Source: Burkholderiaceae bacterium (lineage in GTDB: Bacteria > Pseudomonadota > Gammaproteobacteria > Burkholderiales > Burkholderiaceae). Taken from it: a stretch of 64,000 bases of DNA. The notes under the pieces are model-generated. The model searched no databases and had not been told where the DNA came from. It was given only the letters and a program-made list of their open reading frames with translations. The stretch is from NCBI GenBank assembly GCA_947462685.1, contig CANHPL010000005.1, forward strand, positions 1 through 64,000, written 5' to 3'. Within the stretch, counting starts at the first letter, position 1. The number at the start of each line of letters is the position of its first letter. This document shows positions 38,101 through 48,972 of this stretch, piece after piece. The position numbers and the translations under genes were made by a program.

Positions 38101-39774
38101 TTAACCCTGGTTGTCCAACTTGGCTTTCAATAAAGCGCCAAGGTTTGTTGTTCCAGTACTTGCTTCATTTTGCATCTTTGACATCACTTCTTGTTGATCA
38201 GCATTGTCTTTCGCTTTAATCGAAAGATTAATACTTCTTGATTTACGATCAACGTTGATGATCATTGCAGATACAGTATCACCTTCTTTGAGTGCTAAAC
38301 GCGCATCTTCTACACGATCCGTGGAGATTTCAGAAGCACGTAAATACGCTTCAACTTCAGTTGCTAATTCAATGACAGCACCTTTAGCATCAACTGTTTT
38401 TACAGTTCCTGAAACTAAAGCACCTTTGTCAAATTCAGCAGTGTAGTTATTAAAAGGATCACCGGAAAGCTGTTTAATACCTAAAGAAATTCTTTCCTTT
38501 TCAACATCAATGGCGAGTACGACAGTATCAATCTCGTCACCTTTTTTGAATTTCTTCACAGCTTCTTCACCAGCTTCATTCCATGAAATATCAGATAAAT
38601 GAACTAAACCATCAATACCACCGTCTAAACCAATAAATACTCCAAAGTCAGTAATCGATTTAATTGCGCCAGAGATTTTGTCGCCTTTATTATGATTACG
38701 CGCAAACTCATCCCATGGATTTGTTTTACATTGCTTCATACCAAGGCTGATACGACGCTTGTCTTCGTCAATATCCAAGACCATGACTTCAACATCTAAA
38801 CCTAATTGCACAGCTTTTCCTGGAGCAATATTTTTGTTCGTCCAGTCCATTTCAGAAACGTGAACTAAACCTTCAATACCAGACTCGATTTCAACGAATG
38901 CACCGTAGTCAGTCAGGTTAGTCACTTTACCGAATAAACGGGTACTAGGCGGATATCTTCTCGCAATACCAACCCATGGATCATCACCTAATTGCTTAAT
39001 GCCTAGGGATACACGATTCTTGTCTTGGTCGTAACGCAAAATTTTCGCGGTTACTTCTTGGCCTACTGTCAATACTTCGCTTGGGTGACGCACACGACGC
39101 CATGCTAAGTCGGTAATATGTAGTAAACCATCGATACCACCTAAATCAACGAATGCGCCGTAATCAGTAATATTTTTAATCGTACCTTGAACAACTGTTC
39201 CTTCTTTGAGGTTGTCCATGAGTTTTTGACGCTCTTCGCCTTGACTTGCTTCAACAACCGCACGACGAGATAGAACAACGTTGTTTCTCTTACGATCGAG
39301 TTTAATCACTTTAAAGTCCATCGTCTTACCTTCAAATGGTGACGTGTCTTTAATTGGGCGTGTATCGAGCAAAGAACCAGGCAAGAATGCACGGATGCCA
39401 TTAACCATCACGGTTAAACCACCTTTAACCTTACCAGTAACAGCACCAGTAACGATTTCACCCTGTTCGAGGGCTTTCTCAAGATTCATCCAGGATGCTA
39501 AGCGTTTCGCTTTATCGCGAGATAAAATCGTATCGCCATAACCATTCTCTAGCGCATCAATTGCAACTGATACGAAATCACCAGGTTGAACATCAATTTC
39601 ACCCTGATCATTATGGAATTCTTCAACGGGAATAAACGCTTCGGACTTAAGTCCAGCATTCACAACAACAAAATTATGATCAATACGCATAACTTCTGCG
39701 GAAATGACCTGCCCAGATTTCATATTGGAACGGGCTAATGATTCTTCAAATAGAGCTGCAAAGGATTCAGACAT
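38101..39774 (-). CDS. rpsA: 30S ribosomal protein S1
   Basis: RNA-binding protein that loads mRNA on the 30S subunit. The 557-residue protein consists of six S1 repeats, for example [30 protein letters not shown] and the related segments [15 protein letters not shown] and [15 protein letters not shown]. Length equals the E. coli protein. There is no Shine-Dalgarno before the ATG, and a short hairpin GTTGGC-TTA-GCCAAC lies 13 bp upstream (39788-39802), reminiscent of the structured, SD-less and autoregulated rpsA leader of E. coli. Confidence 0.97.
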   Translation of the reverse strand: MSESFAALFEESLARSNMKSGQVISAEVMRIDHNFVVVNAGLKSEAFIPVEEFHNDQGEIDVQPGDFVSVAIDALENGYGDTILSRDKAKRLASWMNLEKALEQGEIVTGAVTGKVKGGLTVMVNGIRAFLPGSLLDTRPIKDTSPFEGKTMDFKVIKLDRKRNNVVLSRRAVVEASQGEERQKLMDNLKEGTVVQGTIKNITDYGAFVDLGGIDGLLHITDLAWRRVRHPSEVLTVGQEVTAKILRYDQDKNRVSLGIKQLGDDPWVGIARRYPPSTRLFGKVTNLTDYGAFVEIESGIEGLVHVSEMDWTNKNIAPGKAVQLGLDVEVMVLDIDEDKRRISLGMKQCKTNPWDEFARNHNKGDKISGAIKSITDFGVFIGLDGGIDGLVHLSDISWNEAGEEAVKKFKKGDEIDTVVLAIDVEKERISLGIKQLSGDPFNNYTAEFDKGALVSGTVKTVDAKGAVIELATEVEAYLRASEISTDRVEDARLALKEGDTVSAMIINVDRKSRSINLSIKAKDNADQQEVMSKMQNEASTGTTNLGALLKAKLDNQG

Positions 39775-39787
39775 GTTTACTTTATCT

Positions 39788-39802
39788 GTTGGCTAAGCCA
39801 AC
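39788..39802 (-). promoter_or_regulatory. Hairpin in the rpsA leader
   Basis: GTTGGC-TAA-GCCAAC is a perfect 6-bp inverted repeat just upstream of the SD-less rpsA start. It may shape the translation initiation region in the way known for E. coli rpsA; this is inference from position. Confidence 0.4.
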
Positions 39803-39894
39803 GGGTTAGGTTAATTATCCCGTCTTGTAACGCTTTTAAGAACCTGATCGGCGCGCTAGGATTCAAGATGGGGCCAAAACAACAACTGACTTAT

Positions 39895-40548
39895 TTATTT
39901 GATTTGTTGATACAAACCGATGATGCGATTAACAGCCTCTTCAATGGTTTGATCACTTGTGTCTAATAAAAAAGCATCCTCACTTTGTACCAGTGGAGCG
40001 GTTTCTCGTTGAGTATCTCGAAGATCACGTTCCACCAAATCTTTGGTGAGAATGTCTATATTAGCAGAAATTCCTTTGGCAATCAATTGTTTATATCTTC
40101 TTTGTGCACGAATTTTGGCATCTGCGGTCAAAAACACCTTTAATTGGGCTTGGGGAAAGATCACAGACCCCATATCTCGCCCATCAGCAACAAGTCCTGG
40201 GGGCTTTAAAAAGCTTTTTTGGACTTGAATCAAGGCTTCTCTCACCTCGGGAACAGCTCCTGCACTGGAGGCTCTTTTACCCATCTCCTCGGTACGAATT
40301 GCCTCGGTAACATCCTCTTTGCCTAAAAAGATACCCCCATCACGAAACTCAATTTCCATGTGCAGACAAAGTTCTTTTAGGAGCAGTGGTTCTAAAAACT
40401 CAATACCAGATTGTTGGCTAGCAAGTCCCACGAGTCGATATAAAGCACCACTATCCAAATAATGAAAACCTAACTGCTGCGCAACTCGTTGCGCTACGGT
40501 TCCTTTACCAGACGCTGTAGGCCCATCAATCGCAATAATAGGAATCAT
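39895..40548 (-). CDS. cmk: Cytidylate kinase
   Basis: Phosphorylates CMP and dCMP. ATG 40548 overlaps the aroA stop by four bases (ATGA) and gives 217 residues starting [23 protein letters not shown], which contains the P-loop; the track version adds 12 residues from within aro[10 protein letters not shown]-like [25 protein letters not shown] and the [10 protein letters not shown] lid segment follow. It stands between aroA and rpsA, as in many proteobacteria. Confidence 0.95.
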   Translation of the reverse strand: MIPIIAIDGPTASGKGTVAQRVAQQLGFHYLDSGALYRLVGLASQQSGIEFLEPLLLKELCLHMEIEFRDGGIFLGKEDVTEAIRTEEMGKRASSAGAVPEVREALIQVQKSFLKPPGLVADGRDMGSVIFPQAQLKVFLTADAKIRAQRRYKQLIAKGISANIDILTKDLVERDLRDTQRETAPLVQSEDAFLLDTSDQTIEEAVNRIIGLYQQIK

Positions 40549-41897
40549 GTGACTGAATGCTTGGTTTGCACTAATTGACCCCAAACTTCAAAATACTTTG
40601 GGAAAGTCTTGGAAACGCAATCAGGATCATTGATGAAGAATGTATTGGGGCAAAACGAGGCTAAAGAAAAACACATCGCCATTCGATGATCATCATAGGT
40701 ATCAACACCCCCCACTGGCGTTGACCATATTTGTGGTGCTTGAATCTCAATAAAATCACTGCCTGATTCAACTCGCGCGCCAAACTTACTTAACTCACAG
40801 ACCATCGCTGCGATACGATCTGTCTCCTTGACTCGCCAACTAGCAATCCCGGTTAAGCGGGTAGTGCCTTTCGCAAACATGCCTAAAACGGCTAATGTCA
40901 TCGCCGCATCGGGGATTGCAGTACAGTCTAAATCGATACCATGCAAACACCCATCTTCTGTACCGATTCCTCGAACTTCAATCCAATCGGACCCTTGGGT
41001 AACATTCGCGCCCATCATAGATAAAGCATGCGCAAATGCTACGTCACCTTGGATGCTGTCCCGCCCTGCGCCACGCACAGTAACGGGTCCTTGCCCTAAA
41101 GCCCCAAGGGCCAAAAAATAAGATGCTGAGGAGGCGTCGCCTTCTACCTGAAATACTCCTGGGGCAATATACGGACCTTGCTCAAGGTGTATGTGCGCCG
41201 GTATGGTAAATACTTGCCAAGCATCATTATGAACCTGCACCCCAAATTTACCCATCAAGTTGGTAGTAATTTCGATATAGGGCTTGGAAATCAACTCCCC
41301 AATTACTTCTATTCTAATAGGCTTAGGTGATCGTAATAATGGTAAGGCCATGAGTAATGCGGTAAGGTACTGACTTGAGACATCGCCTCGAACTTGAACT
41401 ACTTGGTCATTTTGTATTTGTGCAGCATGAATGTGTATTGGTGGATAACCTGCTGTACCCAGATAATTAATCTTGGCACCAATGCTCAGCAAACCTTCAA
41501 CCAGATCAGCAATGGGTCTCTCATGCATCCGCGGGACACCGTGCAAATAATACTCTCCACCTAAAATTGCTAATGCAGCAGTTAATGGCCGAATGGCTGT
41601 CCCTGCATTACCCATAAATAAATCAGCGCTACACTCAGGAAACCTGCCATCTTGTCCTGTAATTTCTATGAATTCTTCATTATTTTTTGAGTAAGTCGTC
41701 ATTGGTACACCCAACTTCGCTAATGCATCCCGCATGATACGCGTGTCATCAGCATCGAGTAAACCTTGCAATGTAGTTATCCCTTTTGCTAGAGCACTTA
41801 GCAATAAAACACGATTAGAAATACTCTTTGACCCAGGTAATTGAATCTCACCTTTAGCCGATGCAGTTGGCGACATCAGTAATGCTTTGGAAGACAT
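40545..41897 (-). CDS. aroA: 3-phosphoshikimate 1-carboxyvinyltransferase (EPSP synthase)
   Basis: Sixth step of the shikimate pathway, joining PEP to shikimate-3-phosphate. ATG 41897 lies 1 bp after the tyrA stop, with AAGG upstream, and gives 450 residues. The substrate motifs [33 protein letters not shown] and [11 protein letters not shown] are present. In the glyphosate-sensing segment the read is [10 protein letters not shown] (class I style). The track start 23 codons upstream lies inside tyrA and is not needed. Confidence 0.95.
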   Translation of the reverse strand: MSSKALLMSPTASAKGEIQLPGSKSISNRVLLLSALAKGITTLQGLLDADDTRIMRDALAKLGVPMTTYSKNNEEFIEITGQDGRFPECSADLFMGNAGTAIRPLTAALAILGGEYYLHGVPRMHERPIADLVEGLLSIGAKINYLGTAGYPPIHIHAAQIQNDQVVQVRGDVSSQYLTALLMALPLLRSPKPIRIEVIGELISKPYIEITTNLMGKFGVQVHNDAWQVFTIPAHIHLEQGPYIAPGVFQVEGDASSASYFLALGALGQGPVTVRGAGRDSIQGDVAFAHALSMMGANVTQGSDWIEVRGIGTEDGCLHGIDLDCTAIPDAAMTLAVLGMFAKGTTRLTGIASWRVKETDRIAAMVCELSKFGARVESGSDFIEIQAPQIWSTPVGGVDTYDDHRMAMCFSLASFCPNTFFINDPDCVSKTFPKYFEVWGQLVQTKHSVT

Positions 41898-41898
41898 A

Positions 41899-42777
41899 TT
41901 AACCTTGCCACTCATTGCGTGAGTCGCTTGCAATTTGAAACATTTTTTGTAATGCTGTTGCATCATTGTGTTGCATGGCTGTTTTCATTCTCTCGAGAAT
42001 CAAGAGATAGGCGTCTAGCTCTTTGAGAATTGCATCTTTGTTGGCTAATGAAATATCTTTCCACATCTCAGGACTCGATCCTGCAATTCGTGTAAAGTCC
42101 CGGAAACCGGCACCTGCATGTACAAATTTCTTTTGCGCATCTTCAGCATTGGCAATCTGCAACATCAGTGCATAAGAAAGAATATGGGGTAAATGCGAAA
42201 CAGCCGCAAAAATATGATCATGTTCTAGGGCTGACATTATATGTACCTGTGCACCAAGTGCCTGCCAGCCATTTTGGATACGCTGCACATTCGCAGGTTG
42301 GTTCTCAAGCAATGGGCATATCATGATTTTTTTATTGATAAATAAATCAACTTTCGCTGCAGCCGCGCCATGTTGTGCGCCTCCAGCAATCGGATGGCAC
42401 GGAATAAACTGGGCAACCTGCTCACCTAAAACTTCTTTAGCACAAGCAACAACATCCATTTTTGTGCTACCAACATCAATGATGAGTTTATCTTTATTTA
42501 AATAGGGATGAATCGCTGTGAAGACTTCTTTGGTTTGTGCAACGGGTACACAAATAATAATTAAATCACTTTCTTTTGCAAGTGTTGGCAAATCAACAAT
42601 CGTATCAATCTGGCCAAGTTGTTTGGCAATTTCAAGATTTGACTTTGTTCTACCTACGCCAAGAACCTTATTCGTTAATCCTGCTTTTTTTAGGGCAAGT
42701 CCCAATGAACCACCGATGAGCCCCACTCCAACAATGCCGACTGTCGGAAAGATAGAAGCGATTGAGGGAGGATTCAC
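41899..42777 (-). CDS. tyrA: Prephenate dehydrogenase
   Basis: Oxidatively decarboxylates prephenate to 4-hydroxyphenylpyruvate on the way to tyrosine. The 292-residue protein has the NAD motif [21 protein letters not shown] at its start, [11 protein letters not shown] and the HPIAGG segment. It is monofunctional with no chorismate mutase domain, which here is fused to PheA. The start is GTG. It lies between hisC (19-bp gap) and aroA. Confidence 0.94.
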   Translation of the reverse strand: MNPPSIASIFPTVGIVGVGLIGGSLGLALKKAGLTNKVLGVGRTKSNLEIAKQLGQIDTIVDLPTLAKESDLIIICVPVAQTKEVFTAIHPYLNKDKLIIDVGSTKMDVVACAKEVLGEQVAQFIPCHPIAGGAQHGAAAAKVDLFINKKIMICPLLENQPANVQRIQNGWQALGAQVHIMSALEHDHIFAAVSHLPHILSYALMLQIANAEDAQKKFVHAGAGFRDFTRIAGSSPEMWKDISLANKDAILKELDAYLLILERMKTAMQHNDATALQKMFQIASDSRNEWQG

Positions 42778-42796
42778 GAGCTAGTTTCTCGGTGAT

Positions 42797-43924
42797 TTAT
42801 GGATGAAGGGCTTTTTTAAGAGCTACTAAGAATGCCGCGTTCTCTTGAGGCAATCCGATGGAGACGCGTAAAAATTTTGGCAACCCATAGTTATCTACCG
42901 GGCGAACAATCACGCCTTGTTTGAGTAACTCGAGATTTACTCGAGAGCCTGCTTGATCATCATCGCCAACTCGCACAAGAATAAAATTACCCGCCGATGG
43001 CAAATAATGTAGCTGCATTTGCTCAAATGCTTGCGTTAATTGCTGATAACCTTCTTGATTTAACTTGGCGCCTCGCTGTAAAAAATCAGCATCCCCAAGG
43101 GCAGCAATCGCTGCTGCTTGAGCTAAAGAGTTCACATTAAAAGGCTGACGAATACGATTCATTAAATCGGTTAACTCTTCTTGAGATACTGCATACCCTA
43201 AACGTAACCCAGCTAACCCATACGCCTTTGAAAAACTTCGAGACACAATTAAGTTAGGGTATTTACGTGCCATTGCAATGGCATCATATTGTTGTTCTGG
43301 CTTGAGATATTCGTTATAGGCTTCATCCAAAACAACCACAATATGACTCGGTACTTGACTCAGAAATTGTTCAATCTTTTGACCGGGAATAAAACTACCC
43401 GTCGGATTATTCGGGTTTGCAACAAAAATCAGTTTGGTATTTTCTGTAATAGCCGCGAGCATAGCAGATAAGTCGTGGCCTAAATCTTCTGGCGTAGGTT
43501 CAATCACAATTGCTTTTGCGCCAACTGCCTGAGTTGCAAGTGGATACACCGCAAAGGCATGCTTGGAAAATATAATTTCATGGCCTATGTGCGCAACAGA
43601 TCGAGTAGCAAGCTCCAAAATATCATTACTACCATTGCCAAGCGTAATCCAATTGTCTGGCACTTGGTTCTTATTTGCTAAGACTTGTTTAAGCTCAAAA
43701 CCATTGGAATCAGGATAACGTCCTAAATCATGCATAACCGCCATCATGGCTAATTTCGCTGATTCAGGGATACCTAAAGGGTTTTCATTTGAGGCCAACT
43801 TCACAATCTGGTCTTCTACTAAACCAAATTGACGGGCCACTTCACTAATCGGTCTTCCACCAACGTAGGGGGCAATATGCTTGACTTGTTCTAATCCAAA
43901 TTGACTTGTTTTTTTTGTATTCAT
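42797..43924 (-). CDS. hisC: Histidinol-phosphate / aromatic aminotransferase
   Basis: A PLP aminotransferase of 375 residues from ATG 43924, which overlaps the pheA stop by four bases. The motifs are SNENPLGIPESA, the PLP contacts in NPNNPTGSFIPG and VLDEAYNEY, and the PLP lysine in SRSFSKAYGLAGLRLGYAV. In this pheA-hisC-tyrA setting the enzyme probably transaminates phenylpyruvate and hydroxyphenylpyruvate as well as, or instead of, histidinol phosphate. That dual role is inferred from neighbours. Confidence 0.92.
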   Translation of the reverse strand: MNTKKTSQFGLEQVKHIAPYVGGRPISEVARQFGLVEDQIVKLASNENPLGIPESAKLAMMAVMHDLGRYPDSNGFELKQVLANKNQVPDNWITLGNGSNDILELATRSVAHIGHEIIFSKHAFAVYPLATQAVGAKAIVIEPTPEDLGHDLSAMLAAITENTKLIFVANPNNPTGSFIPGQKIEQFLSQVPSHIVVVLDEAYNEYLKPEQQYDAIAMARKYPNLIVSRSFSKAYGLAGLRLGYAVSQEELTDLMNRIRQPFNVNSLAQAAAIAALGDADFLQRGAKLNQEGYQQLTQAFEQMQLHYLPSAGNFILVRVGDDDQAGSRVNLELLKQGVIVRPVDNYGLPKFLRVSIGLPQENAAFLVALKKALHP

Positions 43925-45006
43925 GGCTGACGACTTCTTGGATAGGATCCTAAACATTTATAAAAAGCGGTAATATTTTTTAATGTCTGCAGTGCTGCAG
44001 ACACATTTGCATCTTCTTGATGGCCTTCTATATCAATGTAAAAATGATATTCCCAAGTGCCTTTTCTGGCAGGTCTAGATTCAAAACGCGTCATGGATAC
44101 ACCATGCTTTGCAAATGGCTCAAGTAATTTATAAACAGCACCTGCTTCGTTTTTTATTGAAAGAATCAGGGATGTTTGATCGCTATTCGTTTTACTCGCC
44201 ATGTGATGTCCAATCACCACAAATCGAGTACGATTGTGCGCATCATCCTGAATGCCTTCTTGAATGATTTTTAAACCATAGGTATTTGCTGCAGTAGCGC
44301 CGGCAATTGCTGCAAATTGAGGATTGTTCGATGCCTCTAAGGCAGCTTGAGCGTTACTACTAATTGCTTCCCGATGCAAGCTGGGTGCATATTGCGTTAA
44401 CCAGTGCTGGCATTGTGCTAAAGCTTGAGAATGCGCGAGAACATGAGTTACACCTTCTAAATGGCCTGACTGACTCATCAGGGTATGCATAATCGGAATC
44501 GATATTTCCCCAGTCACCAAAAGCGGGGATTCTAGTAATAAATCTAAAGTTCTTGAGATAGCACCCTCTGAGGAATTTTCAATGGGAACTACACCATACT
44601 GACTCTGACCTGTCTCTACTGATCGAAATACTTGATCTAAAGTTGCCGATGGTTGCAACTCTACAGAGTGCCCGAAAAATTGTAATGTTGCCGCTTCAGA
44701 AAACGTTCCAGTAGGTCCCAAATAAGCAATTTTCATGTCGCCTTCGATGGCGCGACAGGCTGACATAATCTCTCGCCAAATGGCTTGTACCCCTTCACTT
44801 TTGAGAGGACCAGGGTTGTTTGTGGCGACTTTATCTAAGACCTGTTGCTCTCGCTCTGGGCGATAAACGACTGATCCAAATTCTTGTTTGACATGCCCAA
44901 CATCTAAGGCAAGTTGCGCCCGCTGAGCGAGTAAATCCAAAAGGGCACCATCCACTTCGTCAATTTTCTGACGTAATGGTTCTAGACGTTTTGCTTCATC
45001 AGACAT
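43921..45006 (-). CDS. pheA: Bifunctional chorismate mutase / prephenate dehydratase (P-protein)
   Basis: Converts chorismate to prephenate and then phenylpyruvate. The 361-residue protein has an AroQ chorismate mutase domain (about 8-95, LRQKIDEVDGALLDLLAQRAQL), a prephenate dehydratase domain (from IAYLGPTGTFSEAA to NRTRFVVIG) and a C-terminal ACT domain with GVSMTRFESRPARKGTWEYHFYID, the ESRP motif that binds phenylalanine for feedback control. Start and serC stop overlap as TAATG. Confidence 0.95.
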   Translation of the reverse strand: MSDEAKRLEPLRQKIDEVDGALLDLLAQRAQLALDVGHVKQEFGSVVYRPEREQQVLDKVATNNPGPLKSEGVQAIWREIMSACRAIEGDMKIAYLGPTGTFSEAATLQFFGHSVELQPSATLDQVFRSVETGQSQYGVVPIENSSEGAISRTLDLLLESPLLVTGEISIPIMHTLMSQSGHLEGVTHVLAHSQALAQCQHWLTQYAPSLHREAISSNAQAALEASNNPQFAAIAGATAANTYGLKIIQEGIQDDAHNRTRFVVIGHHMASKTNSDQTSLILSIKNEAGAVYKLLEPFAKHGVSMTRFESRPARKGTWEYHFYIDIEGHQEDANVSAALQTLKNITAFYKCLGSYPRSRQP

Positions 45007-46103
45007 TACGCCCTCCTCTCGAATTCACGCATAAACTGCGCTAAACACTGCACACCCTCTAATGGCATAGCATTGTAAATACTTGCGCGCATGCCACCAA
45101 CACTCTTGTGTCCTTTTAAACCAGTCATGCCAGCTTCACTGGCCTGCTTTAAGAAGTCATCAAATAAGGATTCATCACGCAAATAAAAGGTAACATTCAT
45201 CCTGGAACGTGAGTCTTTTTGGACACGTCCCTCGTATAAAGAGCTTTGATCTAAGACTTCATATAAAAGCTGCGATTTTTGTTGATTCAGTGCCTCTATC
45301 TGTGCAACACCACCCGATTTTTTTAACCATTTAAATACTTCACCTGCCATATAAATCGCAAATGTGGTTGGAGTATTAATCATGGAATCATTCTTGGCTT
45401 GAATTTGCCAATCCCAAATCGTTGGGGTAATTGGCATGGCATGACCAATCAAGTCTTCTCGCACGATCACAATTGTGACGCCCGCAGGTCCAATATTCTT
45501 TTGGGCTCCAGCAAACAAAACGCCATAACGACTCACATCAATCTCTCGTGAAAGTATATTGCTAGAAATATCTGCCACTAAAGGTGTGTTGCCAACATCA
45601 GGTGTTTGAGCAAATTCAACGCCACCAACTGTTTCGTTTTCGCAAATATGAACGTAGGCTGAGTCTTGGGATAAATCCCACTTAGACCTTGGTGGGACGC
45701 AATAAAAACTTTGGTCTTTGCTGGTCGCTGCAATTCTGGCAGTACCGTATTTGCTAGCTTCTGTAACTGATTTTTGGGTCCAAACGCCGGAAACAATAAA
45801 ATCCGCCTGAGGTCCTTTTTTCGCCAGATTCATCAGATTCATGGGAATTGCAGCATTTTGACCAATTGCTCCGCCTTGCAAAAACAATACTTTGTAATTG
45901 GCAGGAATCTTCATTAAATCAGTGATATTTTGCAAAGCCTCTTGATAGCAATTCATGAAGGCTGGACTGCGATGGCTAATCTCCATCACTCCAGCTCCTA
46001 AGCCTTGCCATAACAACATATCTTTACCTGCAGTTTCTAGTACTTCCTCAGGAAGAGTTGCAGGACCTGGTGCGAAATTGTAAATACGATGTTCAAATGG
46101 CAT
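45006..46103 (-). CDS. serC: Phosphoserine aminotransferase
   Basis: Makes 3-phosphoserine from 3-phosphohydroxypyruvate, and also serves pyridoxal phosphate synthesis. ATG 46103 gives 365 residues and the family start RIYNFAPGPATLPEEVLE; the track's TTG adds five residues. VLFLQGGAIGQNAAIPMNL and the PLP lysine in FAGAQKNIGPAGVTIVIV are present. It follows gyrA by 34 bp, the typical gyrA-serC-pheA order of betaproteobacteria. Confidence 0.95.
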   Translation of the reverse strand: MPFEHRIYNFAPGPATLPEEVLETAGKDMLLWQGLGAGVMEISHRSPAFMNCYQEALQNITDLMKIPANYKVLFLQGGAIGQNAAIPMNLMNLAKKGPQADFIVSGVWTQKSVTEASKYGTARIAATSKDQSFYCVPPRSKWDLSQDSAYVHICENETVGGVEFAQTPDVGNTPLVADISSNILSREIDVSRYGVLFAGAQKNIGPAGVTIVIVREDLIGHAMPITPTIWDWQIQAKNDSMINTPTTFAIYMAGEVFKWLKKSGGVAQIEALNQQKSQLLYEVLDQSSLYEGRVQKDSRSRMNVTFYLRDESLFDDFLKQASEAGMTGLKGHKSVGGMRASIYNAMPLEGVQCLAQFMREFERRA

Positions 46104-46137
46104 AAAATTACCCAGCAAGTGTTAGCGAATCATCAAA

Positions 46138-48801
46138 TTATTCACTAACTGTAGTCGGCGCATCATCACCAGAAGAATCTTCATCGTCAATGTCGTCATC
46201 TTCACTTTCCGCAATTCGTTGTAATCCAGATAACACTGTACCTGAATCCACATTAATGAGGGTGACACCTTGTGTCGAGCGCCCCATCTCTCGAATTTCA
46301 GAAACTCTTGTTCTGACTAATATGCCACCTGTCGTAATCAACATGATCTGATCAATTTCGGTCACCAATGAAGCGGCAACTAATTTGCCATTTCGTTCCG
46401 TAGTTTGAATGGCAATCATACCTTTCGTGCCACGACCATGGCGCGTATATTCAGATAAAGAGGTGCGCTTACCATATCCATTTTCAGTAGCAGTTAATAC
46501 GCTCGGTAAAGTGCCCGATTGGGCCAAGTTCTCAGCTTCAGCTTCATTTGGCGCAACCAACATGGCAATAACTTCCTGACCTTGAGCCAAGTTCATACCC
46601 CGAACGCCCCGAGCAGTCCTTCCCATCGGTCTTACATCATTTTCATCAAAGCGAACAGCTTTACCTGCATCAGAAAATAACATCACATCTTCATTGCCAT
46701 GCGTAATGGCAGCTCCAACCAAGATATCGCCTTCATCCAAATCAACTGCAATAATTCCAGATTTACGTGGGTTAGAGAAATCACTTAAACGGGATTTTTT
46801 AACCACACCAAAACGTGTTGCCATAAATACATATTGATTGTCTAAATAACCTTTAATTGGCAAAATCGTTGTAATTTTTTCGTTAGGTTGAAGAGGGAAC
46901 ATATTGATAATCGGTTTACCTCTTGAGGTCCTGCTTCCCGCAGGTACTTCCCATACTTTTAACCAGTATAAACGCCCTCTATCCGAGAAACAAAGGATGG
47001 TGTCATGGGTATTCGCTACAAAAAGCGTTGATATCCAATCTTCATCTTTAGTCGTCGTCGCAGATTTCCCTCGACCACCACGTTTTTGTGCCTTGTACTC
47101 TGTTAATGGCTGACTCTTCATGTAACCTGTATTCGATAAGGTCACAACAAGATCTTGCGGAGTAATAAGATCTTCAGTAAAGAGTTCCGTCGCATTCATT
47201 TCAATAATGGAACGACGCCCATTATCAGAACCTTCTTGTCCGAATTCCTTTTTCGACTCCAAGAGCTCTGAACGAATCACTTCAGTAACACGGTCAGGCC
47301 TAGCTAACAAATCAAGTAAGTCTGAAATCTCTGCCATGACCTCTTTATATTCGTCCACAATCTTATCTTGCTCAAGACCTGTTAAGCGCTGCAAACGCAT
47401 TTGTAGGATTTCTTGAGCCTGATCTTCGGATAAATGATACAAACCATCAGGCTGTAAGCCTAAGTTAGCAGGTAAGCGATCAGGACGATAGGCGGCTGTT
47501 CCACCCTGCGTTTCCATCGCAGCACGGGTTAACATTTCCCGAACCACACTGGAGTCCCAAGTTCTTAAAAGCAACTCTTTTTTCGCTTCTGGAGGCGTTG
47601 GAGCAGCTTTAATAAGAGTGATAAATTCATCAATATTGGCTAAAGCTACCGCCAAACCTTCCAAGACATGCCCACGATCTCGGGCTTTTCTTAATTCAAA
47701 TAGCGTTCTTCTTGTAACAACTTCGCGACGATGGCGTAAGAAACACTCTAACAATTGTTTTAAATTTAACAAACGAGGCTGGTTATCTACCAAAGCCACC
47801 ATATTCATCCCAAAATTATCTTGCAATTGGGTGTTCTTATATAGGTTATTGAGAACAACTTCAGGGACTTCACCACGTTTGAGTTCGATAACAACTCGCA
47901 TACCGGATTTATCTGATTCGTCTCGAATATCTGAGATACCCTCGACTTTTTTCTCAATCACTAGCTCGGCCACACGCTCAAGAAGGTTCTTTTTATTAAC
48001 TTGGTAAGGCAACTCATCAACAATAATCGATTGACGTTGACCTTTTTCCATGTCCTCAAAATGCGTTTTAGCACGCATAATGACTCTGCCGCGACCAGTT
48101 CTATACCCCTCGCGAACTCCTTGAATACCGTAAATCGTACCTCCTGTAGGAAAATCCGGCGCAGGAACTAAATTAATTAACTCTTCGATGTCACATTCAG
48201 GATTTTCTAATAAAAAGATACACGCGCTAATGACTTCGTCGATATTATGAGGCGGAATGTTCGTTGCCATACCCACCGCAATACCAGAAGAGCCATTAAT
48301 CAGCAAATTAGGGATTTTTGCCGGGAGAATTAAAGGCTCATGCTCACTACCGTCGTAGTTAGGCCCAAAATCGACAGTTTCCTTCTCAATATCTGCCAGT
48401 AATTCATGGGCAATTTTTGCCAAACGAATTTCTGTATAACGCATCGCTGCGGCATTATCTCCGTCAACGGAACCAAAGTTTCCTTGACCATCAACCAACA
48501 TATAACGCAAGGAGAAATCCTGGGCCATCCGAACAATCGTGTCATAAACGGCTGTATCGCCATGGGGATGATATTTACCAATGACATCACCCACAATACG
48601 TGCAGACTTCTTATAAGCCCTATTCCAGTCGTTATTGAGCTCATGCATGGCGAAAAGCACCCTGCGATGTACGGGTTTTAATCCATCTCTAGCATCTGGG
48701 AGGGCGCGTCCTACAATGACGCTCATTGCGTAGTCCAAATAGGACCGCCGCATTTCATCTTCTAGTGATACGGGTATTGTTTCTTTAGCGGCTTGTTCCA
48801 T
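46138..48801 (-). CDS. gyrA: DNA gyrase subunit A
   Basis: Breaks and rejoins DNA in negative supercoiling. The 887-residue protein contains the winged-helix/tower breakage region with catalytic Tyr122 (AAMRYTEIR), the GyrA-box QKRGGRGK near residue 560 and a C-terminal beta-pinwheel. The quinolone-determining region reads [10 protein letters not shown], i.e. Thr83 and Asp87 in E. coli numbering. The C-terminus is strongly acidic. A -10-like TAAAAT (48808-48813) stands six bases before the ATG without a Shine-Dalgarno, suggesting a leaderless transcript. Confidence 0.97.
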   Translation of the reverse strand: MEQAAKETIPVSLEDEMRRSYLDYAMSVIVGRALPDARDGLKPVHRRVLFAMHELNNDWNRAYKKSARIVGDVIGKYHPHGDTAVYDTIVRMAQDFSLRYMLVDGQGNFGSVDGDNAAAMRYTEIRLAKIAHELLADIEKETVDFGPNYDGSEHEPLILPAKIPNLLINGSSGIAVGMATNIPPHNIDEVISACIFLLENPECDIEELINLVPAPDFPTGGTIYGIQGVREGYRTGRGRVIMRAKTHFEDMEKGQRQSIIVDELPYQVNKKNLLERVAELVIEKKVEGISDIRDESDKSGMRVVIELKRGEVPEVVLNNLYKNTQLQDNFGMNMVALVDNQPRLLNLKQLLECFLRHRREVVTRRTLFELRKARDRGHVLEGLAVALANIDEFITLIKAAPTPPEAKKELLLRTWDSSVVREMLTRAAMETQGGTAAYRPDRLPANLGLQPDGLYHLSEDQAQEILQMRLQRLTGLEQDKIVDEYKEVMAEISDLLDLLARPDRVTEVIRSELLESKKEFGQEGSDNGRRSIIEMNATELFTEDLITPQDLVVTLSNTGYMKSQPLTEYKAQKRGGRGKSATTTKDEDWISTLFVANTHDTILCFSDRGRLYWLKVWEVPAGSRTSRGKPIINMFPLQPNEKITTILPIKGYLDNQYVFMATRFGVVKKSRLSDFSNPRKSGIIAVDLDEGDILVGAAITHGNEDVMLFSDAGKAVRFDENDVRPMGRTARGVRGMNLAQGQEVIAMLVAPNEAEAENLAQSGTLPSVLTATENGYGKRTSLSEYTRHGRGTKGMIAIQTTERNGKLVAASLVTEIDQIMLITTGGILVRTRVSEIREMGRSTQGVTLINVDSGTVLSGLQRIAESEDDDIDDEDSSGDDAPTTVSE

Positions 48802-48807
48802 CCAAAT

Positions 48808-48813
48808 ATTTTA
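48808..48813 (-). promoter_or_regulatory. -10-like TAAAAT six bases before the gyrA ATG
   Basis: On the minus strand TAAAAT is followed by ATTTGG and then ATG. With no Shine-Dalgarno in between, this predicts transcription starting at or beside the gyrA start codon. No good -35 at 17 bp was found. Confidence 0.35.
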
Positions 48814-48879
48814 TCATGTGAGAAGCAAAACTTTGGAATTTCACTTTTACCCCAATAACAACACTATTTACATCTTCAC

Positions 48880-48907
48880 TTGTACAGTATAAATAAATTG
48901 TTATAAT
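48880..48907 (+). promoter_or_regulatory. ompA promoter, TTGTAC-16 bp-TATAAT
   Basis: TTGTAC (48880-48885) and TATAAT (48902-48907) are spaced 16 bp, the best sigma-70-like promoter in the window. It would give ompA a leader of about 60 nt with a strong GAGGAAA Shine-Dalgarno, in keeping with an abundant porin-like protein. Confidence 0.7.
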
Positions 48908-48972
48908 AAGTTTCAGTAATATAACTCTATCTAGAGTCAAGCTTAATTCACTGATTTAATGAGGAAAAAAAA

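Noticed and set aside
47618-48007. 129-codon plus-strand ORF opposite gyrA
   Set aside because: Antisense shadow of an unmistakable gyrA; no features of its own.
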